From Hyphomonadaceae bacterium TMED5 (GTDB taxonomy: Bacteria; Pseudomonadota; Alphaproteobacteria; Caulobacterales; Hyphomonadaceae), in the NCBI GenBank assembly GCA_002173095.1, contig NHBK01000023.1, forward strand, positions 2,347 to 35,887: 33,541 nt of DNA, read 5' to 3'. Positions 23,757-32,756 of this stretch are shown here, piece by piece. Position 1 is the stretch's first letter, and every line of letters begins with the position of its first letter. The position numbers and the translations under genes were made by a program. A model generated the notes under the pieces. It worked only from the letters and a program-made list of their open reading frames with translations. It was not told where the DNA came from and did no database searches.

Positions 23757-24644
23757 TTAATAATGCGCAGACGGCGCGAGCAGGCTTTGCAGATATGTTC
23801 CGTAATTCGATTTCCGGAACTTCTCGGCTCGGCGCGCCAGATCCTGTGCCGAAATCCACTCTTTGTCATAGGCGATCTCATCGGGTGATCCGACCTGCTG
23901 GCCCTGACGTTCAGACAGCGTTCTGACGAAGTTACCCGCATCCAGAAGACTGGCATGTGTGCCCGTGTCCAGCCAGGCATAACCGCGCCCCATCTGTTCG
24001 ACATTGAGCTTGCCTTCGAGCAGATATGTCTCAAGCAAGCTTGTGATCTCAAGCTCACCGCGCGCAGACTTCTCAATCGTCTTCGCCCGCTCAGGCGCTG
24101 TACCGTCGAGATAATAAAGCCCGGTCACAGCATAGTGTGACGGCGGTACTTTAGGCTTTTCAATAATGGATGTGACTTTGCCCGTGTCATCAAATCCGAT
24201 CACGCCATAGCGCTCAGGGTCTGCGACGCGATAACCAAAAACCGTGCCGCCCGTCTTTCTGCGATTGGCGCCGCCGAGGAGTTCCGGCAAGCCGTGACCA
24301 AAGAAGATATTGTCACCCAGCACCATGGCAGATGGCGCACCATCGAGAAACTTTTCCGCCAGCAGATAGGCTTGCGCAAGACCGTCAGGACTGGGCTGTT
24401 CAAGATAGGTAAAGTTGATGCCCCATTGCGAGCCATCCCCCAGCATACGCTGGAACTGCGCCTGGTCTTCCGGCGTCGTGATGATCGCGATATCCCGAAT
24501 ATCTGAATGCATCAGCACGGTGATCGGATAATAGATCATCGGCTTATCATAAATCGGAAGCAGCTGTTTTGAGATGCCGAGCGTAATCGGGTGAAGGCGT
24601 GTGCCCTGCCCGCCCGCGAGAATGATCCCCTTACGGTTAGCCAT
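23757..24644 (-). CDS. rfbA: Glucose-1-phosphate thymidylyltransferase
   Basis: A 295-residue nucleotidyltransferase that makes dTDP-glucose from dTTP and glucose-1-phosphate, the first step of dTDP-L-rhamnose synthesis. The N terminus has the nucleotide-binding loop GGQGTRLHP (11-19) with the following SKQLLPIYDKPMIYYP; VLGDNIFFGHG carries the metal-binding Asp; and GYAWLDTGTHASLLDA is the late conserved segment. The usual allosteric C-terminal helices are present. It is the last gene of a leftward rfbB-rfbD-rfbA operon; its start overlaps the rfbD stop by eight bases. Confidence 0.95.
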   Translation of the reverse strand: MANRKGIILAGGQGTRLHPITLGISKQLLPIYDKPMIYYPITVLMHSDIRDIAIITTPEDQAQFQRMLGDGSQWGINFTYLEQPSPDGLAQAYLLAEKFLDGAPSAMVLGDNIFFGHGLPELLGGANRRKTGGTVFGYRVADPERYGVIGFDDTGKVTSIIEKPKVPPSHYAVTGLYYLDGTAPERAKTIEKSARGELEITSLLETYLLEGKLNVEQMGRGYAWLDTGTHASLLDAGNFVRTLSERQGQQVGSPDEIAYDKEWISAQDLARRAEKFRKSNYGTYLQSLLAPSAHY

Positions 24645-25497
24645 TCGCTTTCAACTCCCCCAATTCATCCAATACTCGTCCAAGCGCCTTGCGCCAGTCC
24701 GGACGTTCTATCCCGAAAACCTTTTCAAGTTTCGAACAATCCAGTCGGGAATTCAAAGGTCGCTCCGCAGGAAGTGGAAAATCGCGGGAGGGAATACCCG
24801 TCACTTCGGCGCGCAGCCCCGCCTGTGAGAGGATTTCCCATGTGAAGTCTGCACGGCTTACATCCGGCGCACCCGCAAAATGATAAATCCCGGCAGGCGC
24901 ATCTTCTGAAACCGCGCGCGCGGCCAATTGCATGCAAACGCCTGCGATATCTGCTGCGGAGGTCGGCCCACCGATCTGGTCATCCACGATTTTCAATGCA
25001 TCGCGCTCAGCGCCCAGCTTGAGCATGGTCTTCACATAGTTGGAGCCATGCTCTGAAAAGACCCAACTGACCCTCAGAATGATATGCGGGCCGCCATGGG
25101 CCTGAAGCAGCGCCTCGCCCGCCAGTTTCGACGCACCATAAACGCTCAGAGGCTCGGCCTCATCCTCTTCTGTGTATGGGCTGTCCTTTGCACCATCGAA
25201 CACGAAATCTGTCGAAATATGGATAAGCGGAATGCCAGCCTCATTCGCGTAAGCAGCCATCTCACCAACAGCTTCAGCATTCACGAGATAGGCGAGTTCC
25301 GCATCGTTTTCCGCATCGTCGACGGCCGTATAAGCTGCGGCGTTGACTATGACATCCGGCTGGTGCGTGTCGATGGCCAGTGCGATGTCACTGAAGTCGG
25401 TGAGGTCTGCCTGCTTACGGCTCAATGCGACCACGCCATCATAGGTGCGAAGCGCGCGGCCGACCTGTCCGTTTGCGCCGAAGACAAGGCACTTCAT
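24637..25497 (-). CDS. rfbD: dTDP-4-dehydrorhamnose reductase
   Basis: Start set at the ATG ending at 25497, which overlaps the rfbB stop (ATGA) and gives 286 residues. It performs the last step, the NADPH-dependent reduction to dTDP-L-rhamnose. The N-terminal Rossmann motif is GANGQVG (7-13), the catalytic YxxxK is in [10 protein letters not shown], preceded by [28 protein letters not shown] and [14 protein letters not shown] are further RmlD markers. The product feeds rhamnose into surface polysaccharide. No 3,5-epimerase (rfbC) gene is present in this cluster. Confidence 0.94.
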   Translation of the reverse strand: MKCLVFGANGQVGRALRTYDGVVALSRKQADLTDFSDIALAIDTHQPDVIVNAAAYTAVDDAENDAELAYLVNAEAVGEMAAYANEAGIPLIHISTDFVFDGAKDSPYTEEDEAEPLSVYGASKLAGEALLQAHGGPHIILRVSWVFSEHGSNYVKTMLKLGAERDALKIVDDQIGGPTSAADIAGVCMQLAARAVSEDAPAGIYHFAGAPDVSRADFTWEILSQAGLRAEVTGIPSRDFPLPAERPLNSRLDCSKLEKVFGIERPDWRKALGRVLDELGELKANG

Positions 25498-26534
25498 ACC
25501 TTGGTCCCCAGTCGTTGCCCGACACCCTCTCGTTCCATAAGTGGACGCCACCAATCCTCATTCTCAAGATACCAATGGACCGTCTTTGAGAGGCCTTCGG
25601 TCAGCGAGACCTCTGGAGACCAGCCCAGCTCTTCGCGAATTCGCTCCGGTTTGATGGCATACCGACGGTCATGGCCGGGGCGATCATCTACGAATTCAAT
25701 CAGGTCGGAATATGAATGCTCGACAGGACGGATTTCATCCAGAATAGCGCAAATCTGGCGAACGATATCTATATTGGTCGCTTCGTTCTCGCCGCCAATA
25801 TTATAGCTGCGCCCGAGCTGCCCTCTCTCCAGAACCAGCAATAGCGCATCGGCGTGATCTTCGACATAGAGCCAATCGCGGACATTTTCTCCATCACCGA
25901 AAACCGGGATGTTCTTACCCGCCAGCGCATTCAGAATGATCACAGGAATCAGCTTTTCCGGAAACTGGTATGGCCCGTAATTGTTTGAGCAATTCGTCAG
26001 AACGACCGGCAGATCATAGGTCTCAGCCCATGCCCGAACCAGATGGTCAGCGGCGGCTTTAGATGCCGCATAGGGGCTGTTTGGCTGATAGGGCGAGGTC
26101 TCTGTGAAAAAGCCCTCCGCACCCAGGCTACCGAAGACTTCATCTGTCGACACATGGTGAAACCGGAAACTATCCGGACGCCCTTTTGAGCTCCAATACG
26201 CGCGCGAAGCCTCTAAAAGCTGGAACGTGCCATTGATATTGGTCGTAATGAAATCATCCGGCCCGTCAATTGAGCGGTCGACATGGGTTTCGGCCGCCAG
26301 ATGCATAACTGCGTCAGGTTCGTGCTTTGCCAACACCTGATCGAGCGCGTTGCGGTCGCGGATATCAACCTTCTCAAACTGATAATTCGGAGCTGAGCTG
26401 ACACCTCTAAGGCTCGCCTCGCATGCCGCATAGGTCATAGCGTCCAGATTGATCACCTCATGACCGCGCTCAACAGCCAGACGCACAACAGCAGATCCGA
26501 TAAAGCCGGCGCCGCCGGTCACTAACAGTTTCAC
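25494..26534 (-). CDS. rfbB: dTDP-glucose 4,6-dehydratase
   Basis: I chose the GTG ending at 26534, which has AGGAAAGG upstream and places the Rossmann motif GGAGFIG at 7-13 as in known RmlB; another GTG 33 bases upstream is possible. The 346-residue NAD-dependent SDR converts dTDP-glucose to the 4-keto-6-deoxy sugar. [18 protein letters not shown] (catalytic Thr-Asp-Glu) and SPYAASKAA (Tyr and Lys of the YxxxK pair) are all readable, along with [14 protein letters not shown]. First gene of the rhamnose operon, divergent from the carboxypeptidase gene over a 301-base gap. Confidence 0.94.
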   Translation of the reverse strand: MKLLVTGGAGFIGSAVVRLAVERGHEVINLDAMTYAACEASLRGVSSAPNYQFEKVDIRDRNALDQVLAKHEPDAVMHLAAETHVDRSIDGPDDFITTNINGTFQLLEASRAYWSSKGRPDSFRFHHVSTDEVFGSLGAEGFFTETSPYQPNSPYAASKAAADHLVRAWAETYDLPVVLTNCSNNYGPYQFPEKLIPVIILNALAGKNIPVFGDGENVRDWLYVEDHADALLLVLERGQLGRSYNIGGENEATNIDIVRQICAILDEIRPVEHSYSDLIEFVDDRPGHDRRYAIKPERIREELGWSPEVSLTEGLSKTVHWYLENEDWWRPLMEREGVGQRLGTKV

Positions 26535-26835
26535 TGGATCGCCTTTCCTGAAGCTCTCAGCTTTCACATGCCTGATATTGCGCTGAATTTCAAACGGGCA
26601 TCACTCGAAACCCAAGAAAGCTCGATGAACATTTAGCATCCTTGGAAACTTCCCCCTTCACACACCTGTGATGACACTGATTTTCCAGAAAGAGTTTGCT
26701 GGACAAGGTGAACAGGAATTGGTCAGCTATAGCGAATTTCCGGGAATTCATTTCTCCGGACTTGGGATTCGGGCAAGCTCATCCCAAAAGGCGGCAATTC
26801 TTCTGTACGAGCGTACAATTATCTCGGGGTAAAAC
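26535..26835. promoter_or_regulatory. Divergent intergenic region between rfbB and the M14 peptidase gene
   Basis: This 301-base gap should contain promoters for both directions. Going rightward, I see a perfect inverted repeat TGTACG-AG-CGTACA at 26804-26817, 18 bases before the peptidase ATG, then a ribosome-binding GGGG at about 26824. I cannot identify a convincing -35/-10 pair, and there is no small reading frame with a credible start. Confidence 0.4.
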
Positions 26836-29481
26836 ATGCATCCATTCAAAAAATGCCTTGTCTCAGCCATGGCCCTCGCCGGCGCAGCAGGCATTGCACA
26901 GACCGCAACGGCTCAGACCTTCCCACCGGCAAGCTATGACCCGGCTATTCCAACGCTGGAAGCGACTGTGGGTCATTCACATGGCGCTGACATTTCGACA
27001 GTACCGGAAATCCATGAGTTCTTCGAAGCGCTGCAGGCGGCTGCGCCAGACCGTATGGAAATCTTCAACTATGCGCAGTCCTGGCAGGGCCGCGATCTCA
27101 TTTATGCTGCGATTTCTTCTCCGGAAAACCTTGCGCGTATGGATGAAATCAAGGACGCGATGGACCGTATCGCATCCGGCACGCTCAGCGCGGCTCAGAT
27201 TTCCGAACTCACCGCGTCCATCCCTGCCGTCGTCTGGATTTCCGCTGGTGTTCACGGTGACGAGATTTCGCCGCCAGATGGTTCGGTCTTTGTCGCTTAT
27301 CACCTGCTCGCTGCGCAGAATGATGCGCTGGTCGACCAGATCCTTGAAAACACAATTGTCATTATCGACCCGAGCCAGAACCCTGACGGTCGTATGCGCT
27401 TCCACAGCACGTTTGAATCGGCTCTCGGTATTGAGCCTGTTGGCGATATGGCCAGCGCAGAGCACGATCAACCATGGCCGGGCGGACGCTATAACCACTA
27501 TCTCTTCGACCTGAACCGCGACTGGTTCGCTCTGACCCAGCCAGAAACACAAGGCAAAGTCGCGGCGGTTCTCGATTGGCACCCGGTTGTTTATGTCGAT
27601 GCCCACGAAATGGGAACGAACAGCTCTTTCTACTTCCCGCCACCAGCGGACCCTATCAATCCCATCATCCCTGAAGAACAGGTCGATCGGCTTTATGAAA
27701 TGGGCCGCAATCACGGCCGCTGGTTCGACCAGTATGGCGTCTCTTATTACACCCGCGAAGTCTTTGACGCCTTCTATCCGGGTTATGGCGATATGTGGCC
27801 AATGATGAATGGCGCCACAGCCATGACGTTCGAACAATCCAGCGCGCGTGGTCTCGTTGCCAATCGCAGCGACGGCAATGTGCTGACCTATGGCGAAGGC
27901 GTACGCAACAACGCGCTGGCCATGCTGTCCACGCTCGAAGTCGTCTCTCGCGATTCTGCGGCCTATCTGACCTCTTATGCAGGCTATCGCCGCGACGCAC
28001 TCGCTCTGAACCGGGGCTCGGACGACCGCTATGTCGTCTTCGACCTGGAGAACAAAGACTATGAGGCCGAAACGCTGGCACGCCGTCTTGTCATGCAGGA
28101 TATCGCTGTATCCCGCCTGCCAGCTGGTACACGCGCCTGTGGCACGACCTATGATGATGGCGCACTGGTCGTAGACCTTGCTCAACCTCAGGGCCGTCTT
28201 GCACGCGCGCTCCTTCAGGCGGACACACCGCTACCGGCTGACTTCGCTGAAGAACAGGAAGCACGTCGTGATCGCGGTGACTCCCCTCAATTGTATGATG
28301 TTGTCGCATGGTCTCTGCCGCTTATGTTCGGCACCGAAAGCGCGACCTGCGGATCGGTAAACCTGTCGAATGCCACGTCCGTTTCTGCAGATGATGCTAT
28401 CCCGTCTGATGTCGAAACCGGCGCAAGCTTTGGCTATGTGATCCCATGGACGGATGGCGGCCAGGCTCGTCTGGTTATCGCAGCCCTGCGTGCCGGTCTC
28501 GTCGGTCGAACTACGGATATTGCCTTCGTTCAAGACGGCACAGAATACCCGATTGGTAGCGTCGTCTTCGCCGCTCAGAACAATCCTGCAGACTATGCCC
28601 AGACACTCCAATCTCTCGCACGTGAAATTGGTGCCGATATGGATGCCATGGCCTCCAGCTGGGTAGATGACGGTCCGAATTTCGGTAGCGACAACTTCCA
28701 GACGCTTACGCTCCCACGTGTTGCTATCGCATGGGATGCCGGTACGTCTTCGACATCTGCAGGCAATACGCGCTTCGTTATTGAACGCCAACTTGGCATT
28801 CCTACTGCGCCAATCCGTACCTCATCTCTCGCTTACGCAAATCTCAGCGCGTATGATGTTCTCGTGCTTCCAGCTGGCTATGGCCTTGCGGGCCAGATTG
28901 GCCGTGGCGGCGCATCCAACATTCAGACCTTTGTTCAGAATGGCGGAACGGTAGTCGCATTTGAAGGCGCGACAGATATGCTGACCGATGAAGCTTTTGG
29001 TCTGCTTTCAACGTCATCAGAGAGCGCAGCTAAACTTGACCATGCACCAGGTCTGCCTGAGGCGGGTGAAGGCATGATCATCGAAACACTGATTGAATAT
29101 GAAGCTCTGATCGACGATCCACATGCTCACCCTGAAAGCATTCCAGGCGTGCTGGCACGCGTTGTCGCTGATGAAACTCACTGGCTCTCTGCGGGCTATT
29201 CTGAAGCCACGGCCCTCGTCACCGGACGCCTGATCTTCCAGCCTCTGAATGAATCTGCCGGCCGCAATGTCTTCCGCTTCGCAGATGCCGACAGTCTGCT
29301 TCAGAGCGGCTATCTCTGGGAAGAAAACCGCCAGCAGCTCGCCTTCAAACCTTTCGTCATGTTTGAAGAAACGGGCGCAGGTTCGGTCGTTGGCTTTGCT
29401 CAGAGCCCGACAACCCGCGCATATCTGGATGGGCTAAATCTGCTTTTGGCAAACGCGCTGATCCTCGCTCCAGCGCACTAA
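26836..29481 (+). CDS. Secreted M14-family zinc carboxypeptidase, large form
   Basis: An 881-residue exported protein; the signal peptide covers about 1-26 (AMALAGAAGIAQTATA-Q). The peptidase domain shows the zinc motif HGDE (H140, E143) after VVWISAGV, the NPDGRMRF substrate-binding segment, DLNRDWF, the third zinc ligand in YVDAHEMGTNS, and a candidate general-base glutamate in MTFEQSSARG. It should cleave C-terminal residues from peptides or peptidoglycan in the periplasm or outside. A long C-terminal half (about 400-881) lacks recognisable catalytic motifs except a glutamine-amidotransferase-like strand-turn (VLVLPAGYGLAGQ and FVQNGGTVVAFEG). It stands alone, with a terminator after it. 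Confidence 0.88.
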   Translation: MHPFKKCLVSAMALAGAAGIAQTATAQTFPPASYDPAIPTLEATVGHSHGADISTVPEIHEFFEALQAAAPDRMEIFNYAQSWQGRDLIYAAISSPENLARMDEIKDAMDRIASGTLSAAQISELTASIPAVVWISAGVHGDEISPPDGSVFVAYHLLAAQNDALVDQILENTIVIIDPSQNPDGRMRFHSTFESALGIEPVGDMASAEHDQPWPGGRYNHYLFDLNRDWFALTQPETQGKVAAVLDWHPVVYVDAHEMGTNSSFYFPPPADPINPIIPEEQVDRLYEMGRNHGRWFDQYGVSYYTREVFDAFYPGYGDMWPMMNGATAMTFEQSSARGLVANRSDGNVLTYGEGVRNNALAMLSTLEVVSRDSAAYLTSYAGYRRDALALNRGSDDRYVVFDLENKDYEAETLARRLVMQDIAVSRLPAGTRACGTTYDDGALVVDLAQPQGRLARALLQADTPLPADFAEEQEARRDRGDSPQLYDVVAWSLPLMFGTESATCGSVNLSNATSVSADDAIPSDVETGASFGYVIPWTDGGQARLVIAALRAGLVGRTTDIAFVQDGTEYPIGSVVFAAQNNPADYAQTLQSLAREIGADMDAMASSWVDDGPNFGSDNFQTLTLPRVAIAWDAGTSSTSAGNTRFVIERQLGIPTAPIRTSSLAYANLSAYDVLVLPAGYGLAGQIGRGGASNIQTFVQNGGTVVAFEGATDMLTDEAFGLLSTSSESAAKLDHAPGLPEAGEGMIIETLIEYEALIDDPHAHPESIPGVLARVVADETHWLSAGYSEATALVTGRLIFQPLNESAGRNVFRFADADSLLQSGYLWEENRQQLAFKPFVMFEETGAGSVVGFAQSPTTRAYLDGLNLLLANALILAPAH

Positions 29482-29501
29482 ACGGGCCGAACATTTAAAA
29501 C

Positions 29502-29541
29502 AAAACACCCTCTGGCGGTTACGCTCAGAGGGTGTTTTTTT
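29502..29541. terminator. Bidirectional terminator after the peptidase gene
   Basis: A 13-base perfect stem (29502-29514 with 29526-29538) has an inner GCG/CGC extension and is followed by a T run to 29541. The matching A run on the left lets it act for the converging aminotransferase gene as well. Confidence 0.9.
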
Positions 29542-29560
29542 GCGCCAAAAATGGGTGAGC

Positions 29561-30919
29561 TCAGCCGCCCAGAATGTCTGTCACCGCCAGTTTCAGGCGC
29601 TCAACAATCATTTCAATCTCGCTGTCTGACGCCGTGAAAGGCGGAGCGATAATCACATGATCGCCGGTTTCGCCATCCGAAGTGCCAACACCCGGATAAA
29701 TGGCCATGCCGTGCTCAAAAGCCGCTTTGCCCACGCGATCTGCAATGCCCTCCTCCAGCGGAAAGCATTCTTTGGTATGCCGGTTCTTCACAAACTCCAG
29801 CGCCCAGAAGAGACCACGCCCACGGATATCCCCGACATGTGGGTGCTCGCCAAATACGTCTTTCAGTCGGGATTCAAGAAGCTCGCCCAGTCCTTTACCC
29901 TGTTCGACGAGTTTGTCTTCTTGCATGACGCGCTGAACCTCCAGTCCCGCACGGCAGGCTAAAGGATGCGCCTGAAAGGTCTGACCGTGGTTCAGAATGC
30001 CAGATCCTTCCAGAACGGCATTGACGACTTTAGGGCTCACCAGAACGGCGCCCAGCGGAACATATCCGGCCGCCAGCCCTTTTGCCGTGGCCTGAATGTC
30101 TGGCCGTATGCCTTCCTGTTCCCAGGCATGCAGCGTACCTGAGCGCCCCATACCGCACATGACTTCATCAAGGATCAGCAACACGCCATAACGGTCACAC
30201 ACAGATCTGATCTTTTTGAAATAGCCAGCTTCAGCAGGAACACATCCAAGCGCCGCGCCAACAACAGGTTCGGCGCAAAAGGCAATCGCCTTATCTTCGC
30301 CAACGCGCGTAATCTCATCTTCCAGCTCTTTCGCCAGCCGGTCTGTATAGGCATCGACCGTCTCATCCTCGCCCTGCCCGCGATAGGCATAACATGGCGA
30401 CACATGGGAAAAACTGACGGGCAACATATCCTCATAGATGCGCCTGCGCATCATATGCCCGCCGCTCGACAACGCCCCGAAAGTCGCTCCGTGATAGCTC
30501 TGGCGACGCGCGATGACATGGGTACGTTGAGGCTCTCCACGCTCGACATGGTATTGTCGTGCCAGCTTAATGGACGCTTCCATAGCCTCTGAGCCAGAGC
30601 CCACATAGATCACGCGAGAGAACGCGCCCTTTCCGCTTTCGACCAGAAGGTCTGCCAGCTCTTCGGCAGGTTCGACTGAATACGTGCCACTATAGGCAAA
30701 ATCCAGCCGCCCGATCTGCTCACGCAAAGCCGCCACGACGCGCGGATGAGAATGCCCGATACAGGACACAGCCGACCCGCAGGAGGCGTCTATGATCTCG
30801 CCGCCGCCTTTCAGCCGGATATAAATACCGGACGCAGAGGCGACCGCTGGCAGCTCTACGCCCAGCTTGCGGTGGAAGAGTTTAGACGGCGTGGTTGGGT
30901 CTCTGAGTGTCATATTCAT
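29561..30919 (-). CDS. Class III PLP-dependent aminotransferase
   Basis: A 452-residue enzyme of the omega-aminotransferase group. The PLP site is complete: GSGSEAME (107-114) binds the phosphate, SYHG (141-144) stacks on the ring, Asp251 in LILDEVMCGMGRSG pairs the ring nitrogen, and Lys280 in ATAKGLAAGYVPLGA forms the Schiff base. The substrate (an omega-amino acid, diamine, amine or beta-amino acid) cannot be decided from sequence. Its start overlaps the stop of an APC permease (ATGA), so transporter and enzyme are made together, suggesting uptake followed by transamination of the same compound. Confidence 0.9.
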   Translation of the reverse strand: MNMTLRDPTTPSKLFHRKLGVELPAVASASGIYIRLKGGGEIIDASCGSAVSCIGHSHPRVVAALREQIGRLDFAYSGTYSVEPAEELADLLVESGKGAFSRVIYVGSGSEAMEASIKLARQYHVERGEPQRTHVIARRQSYHGATFGALSSGGHMMRRRIYEDMLPVSFSHVSPCYAYRGQGEDETVDAYTDRLAKELEDEITRVGEDKAIAFCAEPVVGAALGCVPAEAGYFKKIRSVCDRYGVLLILDEVMCGMGRSGTLHAWEQEGIRPDIQATAKGLAAGYVPLGAVLVSPKVVNAVLEGSGILNHGQTFQAHPLACRAGLEVQRVMQEDKLVEQGKGLGELLESRLKDVFGEHPHVGDIRGRGLFWALEFVKNRHTKECFPLEEGIADRVGKAAFEHGMAIYPGVGTSDGETGDHVIIAPPFTASDSEIEMIVERLKLAVTDILGG

Positions 30920-32331
30920 AGATCTGTCGCCACTTCATGCGGAAGTCCAGCCGGTTCTCCTTTTCCGCGACGCCAGAGATAAACCGGAAAGCCACTCGCC
31001 ACGATGGCAATGCCGATGAGCGATTCCATCGGCTTATTGATCAAGAGAGAGATCAGATAAACGATTGAGAAGATAACGAAGACCAGCGGCGTCCATGGGT
31101 AGAGGCTGACCTTATAAGGTCTCTTCAAATTCGGTTCCTTGTATCGCAGCACCAGAAGCGCGGCGACAGCCAGCGTCGTAAAGAGATGCGCCACGAACCC
31201 CACTGACGTCAGAATGGTCGAATAGCTGCCCGTAGAAATATAGGCCATGGAAATGAGCGCTACGACGAATACGGCGACCCAGGGCGCACGTGTTGTTTTA
31301 TGTAGCGCCGCCATCCATGACGGCAATAAGCCTTCACTCGCCAGCGCAAAGGCCACGCGCGGATACCCCAGAAATTGCGCGTTCAGCACAGCAAGCGTTG
31401 AGAGCACAATTCCGCCCGCCACGACATAAGCGCCTATCGGGCCGACAGCAGCCTCCATCAAATCAGCGGCAACCGCATCACTCTGGCGGAACACATCAAA
31501 CGGAATGCCGATGATGAAAGCCAGATTGAGCAGGAGATAAAGCGCCAGCACCGCGCCAAAGCCTAACAGAATGGCGCGGGGAATATCTTTGGCTGGATGT
31601 TTCACTTCGCCTGCGACCTGCGTCACAAAATGCGATCCACTATAAGAGAAGATCGTGATGATCAGGCCGTTTGAAATGGCTGAGGCGATCCCGCTCATAT
31701 CTAAAGCTGGCTCTGCCGGGCGGGAAAAGACGCTGAAATCAACACTGCCCATGACAAAGGGCAGTGTGATGAGAATTACGATCAACAGGCATTTGCCAAT
31801 GGTTAGAACGAATTGCAGCCGGGCGCTGCGTCCGATTCCCAGAATATTGACCGAAGCTGTCAGCGCGATGAAAAACATCGCCATGAATTTCGGATCAATC
31901 TTCTCCGCGATATCGGGCGGCAACAGGCGCAATCCATAGCCGCTGGCCATAATAGCGACCACAGCCAGCGCTGCTGCCCCGTAGCCACACAACACCATCC
32001 AACCGTAGAAGAAGGATACAACACGCCCATAAGCGCGTTCCAAATGGACGATCGTGCCGCCTGTTTCCGGAATGGCCGCACCTAACTCAGCAAAGGATAA
32101 TGCTGCACAGGCCGACAAAACCCCTGCGATTAGCCAGATAGACAGCGCCAGAATGGGATGTCCCGCTATATCTGCAACCGCGGCCGGGACGAGGAAGATA
32201 CTGACGCCGATAATACCGCCGGTCACAATTGCTGTGCTTTGAGGCAGGTTCAGCGTGCGCTTAAGCCCATGATTATCGGGAAGATACTCGCCTTCGCTTA
32301 CCGCATCTGCATCAGCTTTGCTGTCGGACAT
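30916..32331 (-). CDS. APC-family amino acid permease
   Basis: Start set at the ATG ending at 32331, just after a strong GGGAGGTGGGA. The 471-residue protein has about twelve hydrophobic spans. The first contains the APC hallmark TGGIIGVSIFLVP, where unwound TM1 binds the substrate amino and carboxyl groups; TM6 has the GLIITIFSYSG stretch. The ends are hydrophilic (N-terminal 30 residues acidic). It probably imports an amino acid or polyamine, by exchange or with protons. It is the first gene of a two-gene operon with the class III aminotransferase downstream. Confidence 0.9.
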   Translation of the reverse strand: MSDSKADADAVSEGEYLPDNHGLKRTLNLPQSTAIVTGGIIGVSIFLVPAAVADIAGHPILALSIWLIAGVLSACAALSFAELGAAIPETGGTIVHLERAYGRVVSFFYGWMVLCGYGAAALAVVAIMASGYGLRLLPPDIAEKIDPKFMAMFFIALTASVNILGIGRSARLQFVLTIGKCLLIVILITLPFVMGSVDFSVFSRPAEPALDMSGIASAISNGLIITIFSYSGSHFVTQVAGEVKHPAKDIPRAILLGFGAVLALYLLLNLAFIIGIPFDVFRQSDAVAADLMEAAVGPIGAYVVAGGIVLSTLAVLNAQFLGYPRVAFALASEGLLPSWMAALHKTTRAPWVAVFVVALISMAYISTGSYSTILTSVGFVAHLFTTLAVAALLVLRYKEPNLKRPYKVSLYPWTPLVFVIFSIVYLISLLINKPMESLIGIAIVASGFPVYLWRRGKGEPAGLPHEVATDL

Positions 32332-32475
32332 TCCCACCTCCCTGGCTGCGTCTGCACACATCTCCGGGGTGAAAGGGGAGTAACGTCAACGATATGCGGC
32401 GACGACATAGAAATAGCGTTCAATTATGCCAGTTGAGTGGACGTAGCTGGCGTAAAAGAATGCGCCAGAAATAAA

Positions 32476-32504
32476 AAACCCCTACGCCAAAGGCATAGGG
32501 GTTT
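32476..32504 (-). terminator. Terminator of the initiator tRNA gene
   Basis: A 13-base stem (32476-32488 with 32492-32504) forms around a three-base loop; the single imperfect pair is a G-U wobble only when read on the minus strand. A T run follows on the minus strand (A run at 32473-32478), three bases past the tRNA end. Confidence 0.9.
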
Positions 32505-32506
32505 AA

Positions 32507-32583
<77 letters not shown>

Positions 32584-32594
32584 TCACAGTAATT

Positions 32595-32634
32595 TTGCTG
32601 GCGAACAGACTGAAATTTCAGTCTTTGTCAGCAA
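32595..32634. repeat. Two-tier palindrome upstream of the tRNA gene
   Basis: AGACTGAAA (32607-32615) and TTTCAGTCT (32616-32624) make a perfect 18-base palindrome, flanked by TTGCTG (32595-32600) and CAGCAA (32629-32634), which also pair. A T run follows on the plus strand. It lies 12 bases before the tRNA 5' end on the minus strand, in the promoter region. It could be an operator, or a terminator for plus-strand transcripts. Confidence 0.5.
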
Positions 32635-32756
32635 TTTTTCCAGCGCCCTGAAGCACCGGAAGGACTGGGAGATAATGGTCTGGCACCTCCAAGTCAATGC
32701 GTGTTTACGGATTTATCAAAGAAAAACTCAGAAGTCGGAGGATTTCTTTTAACGGC

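Noticed and set aside
26977-28185. 402-codon open frame on the minus strand, opposite the M14 peptidase gene
   Set aside because: It is fully antisense to a gene with signal peptide and zinc motifs, its translation has no recognisable domain, and long antisense frames are common in GC-rich genes with biased third positions.
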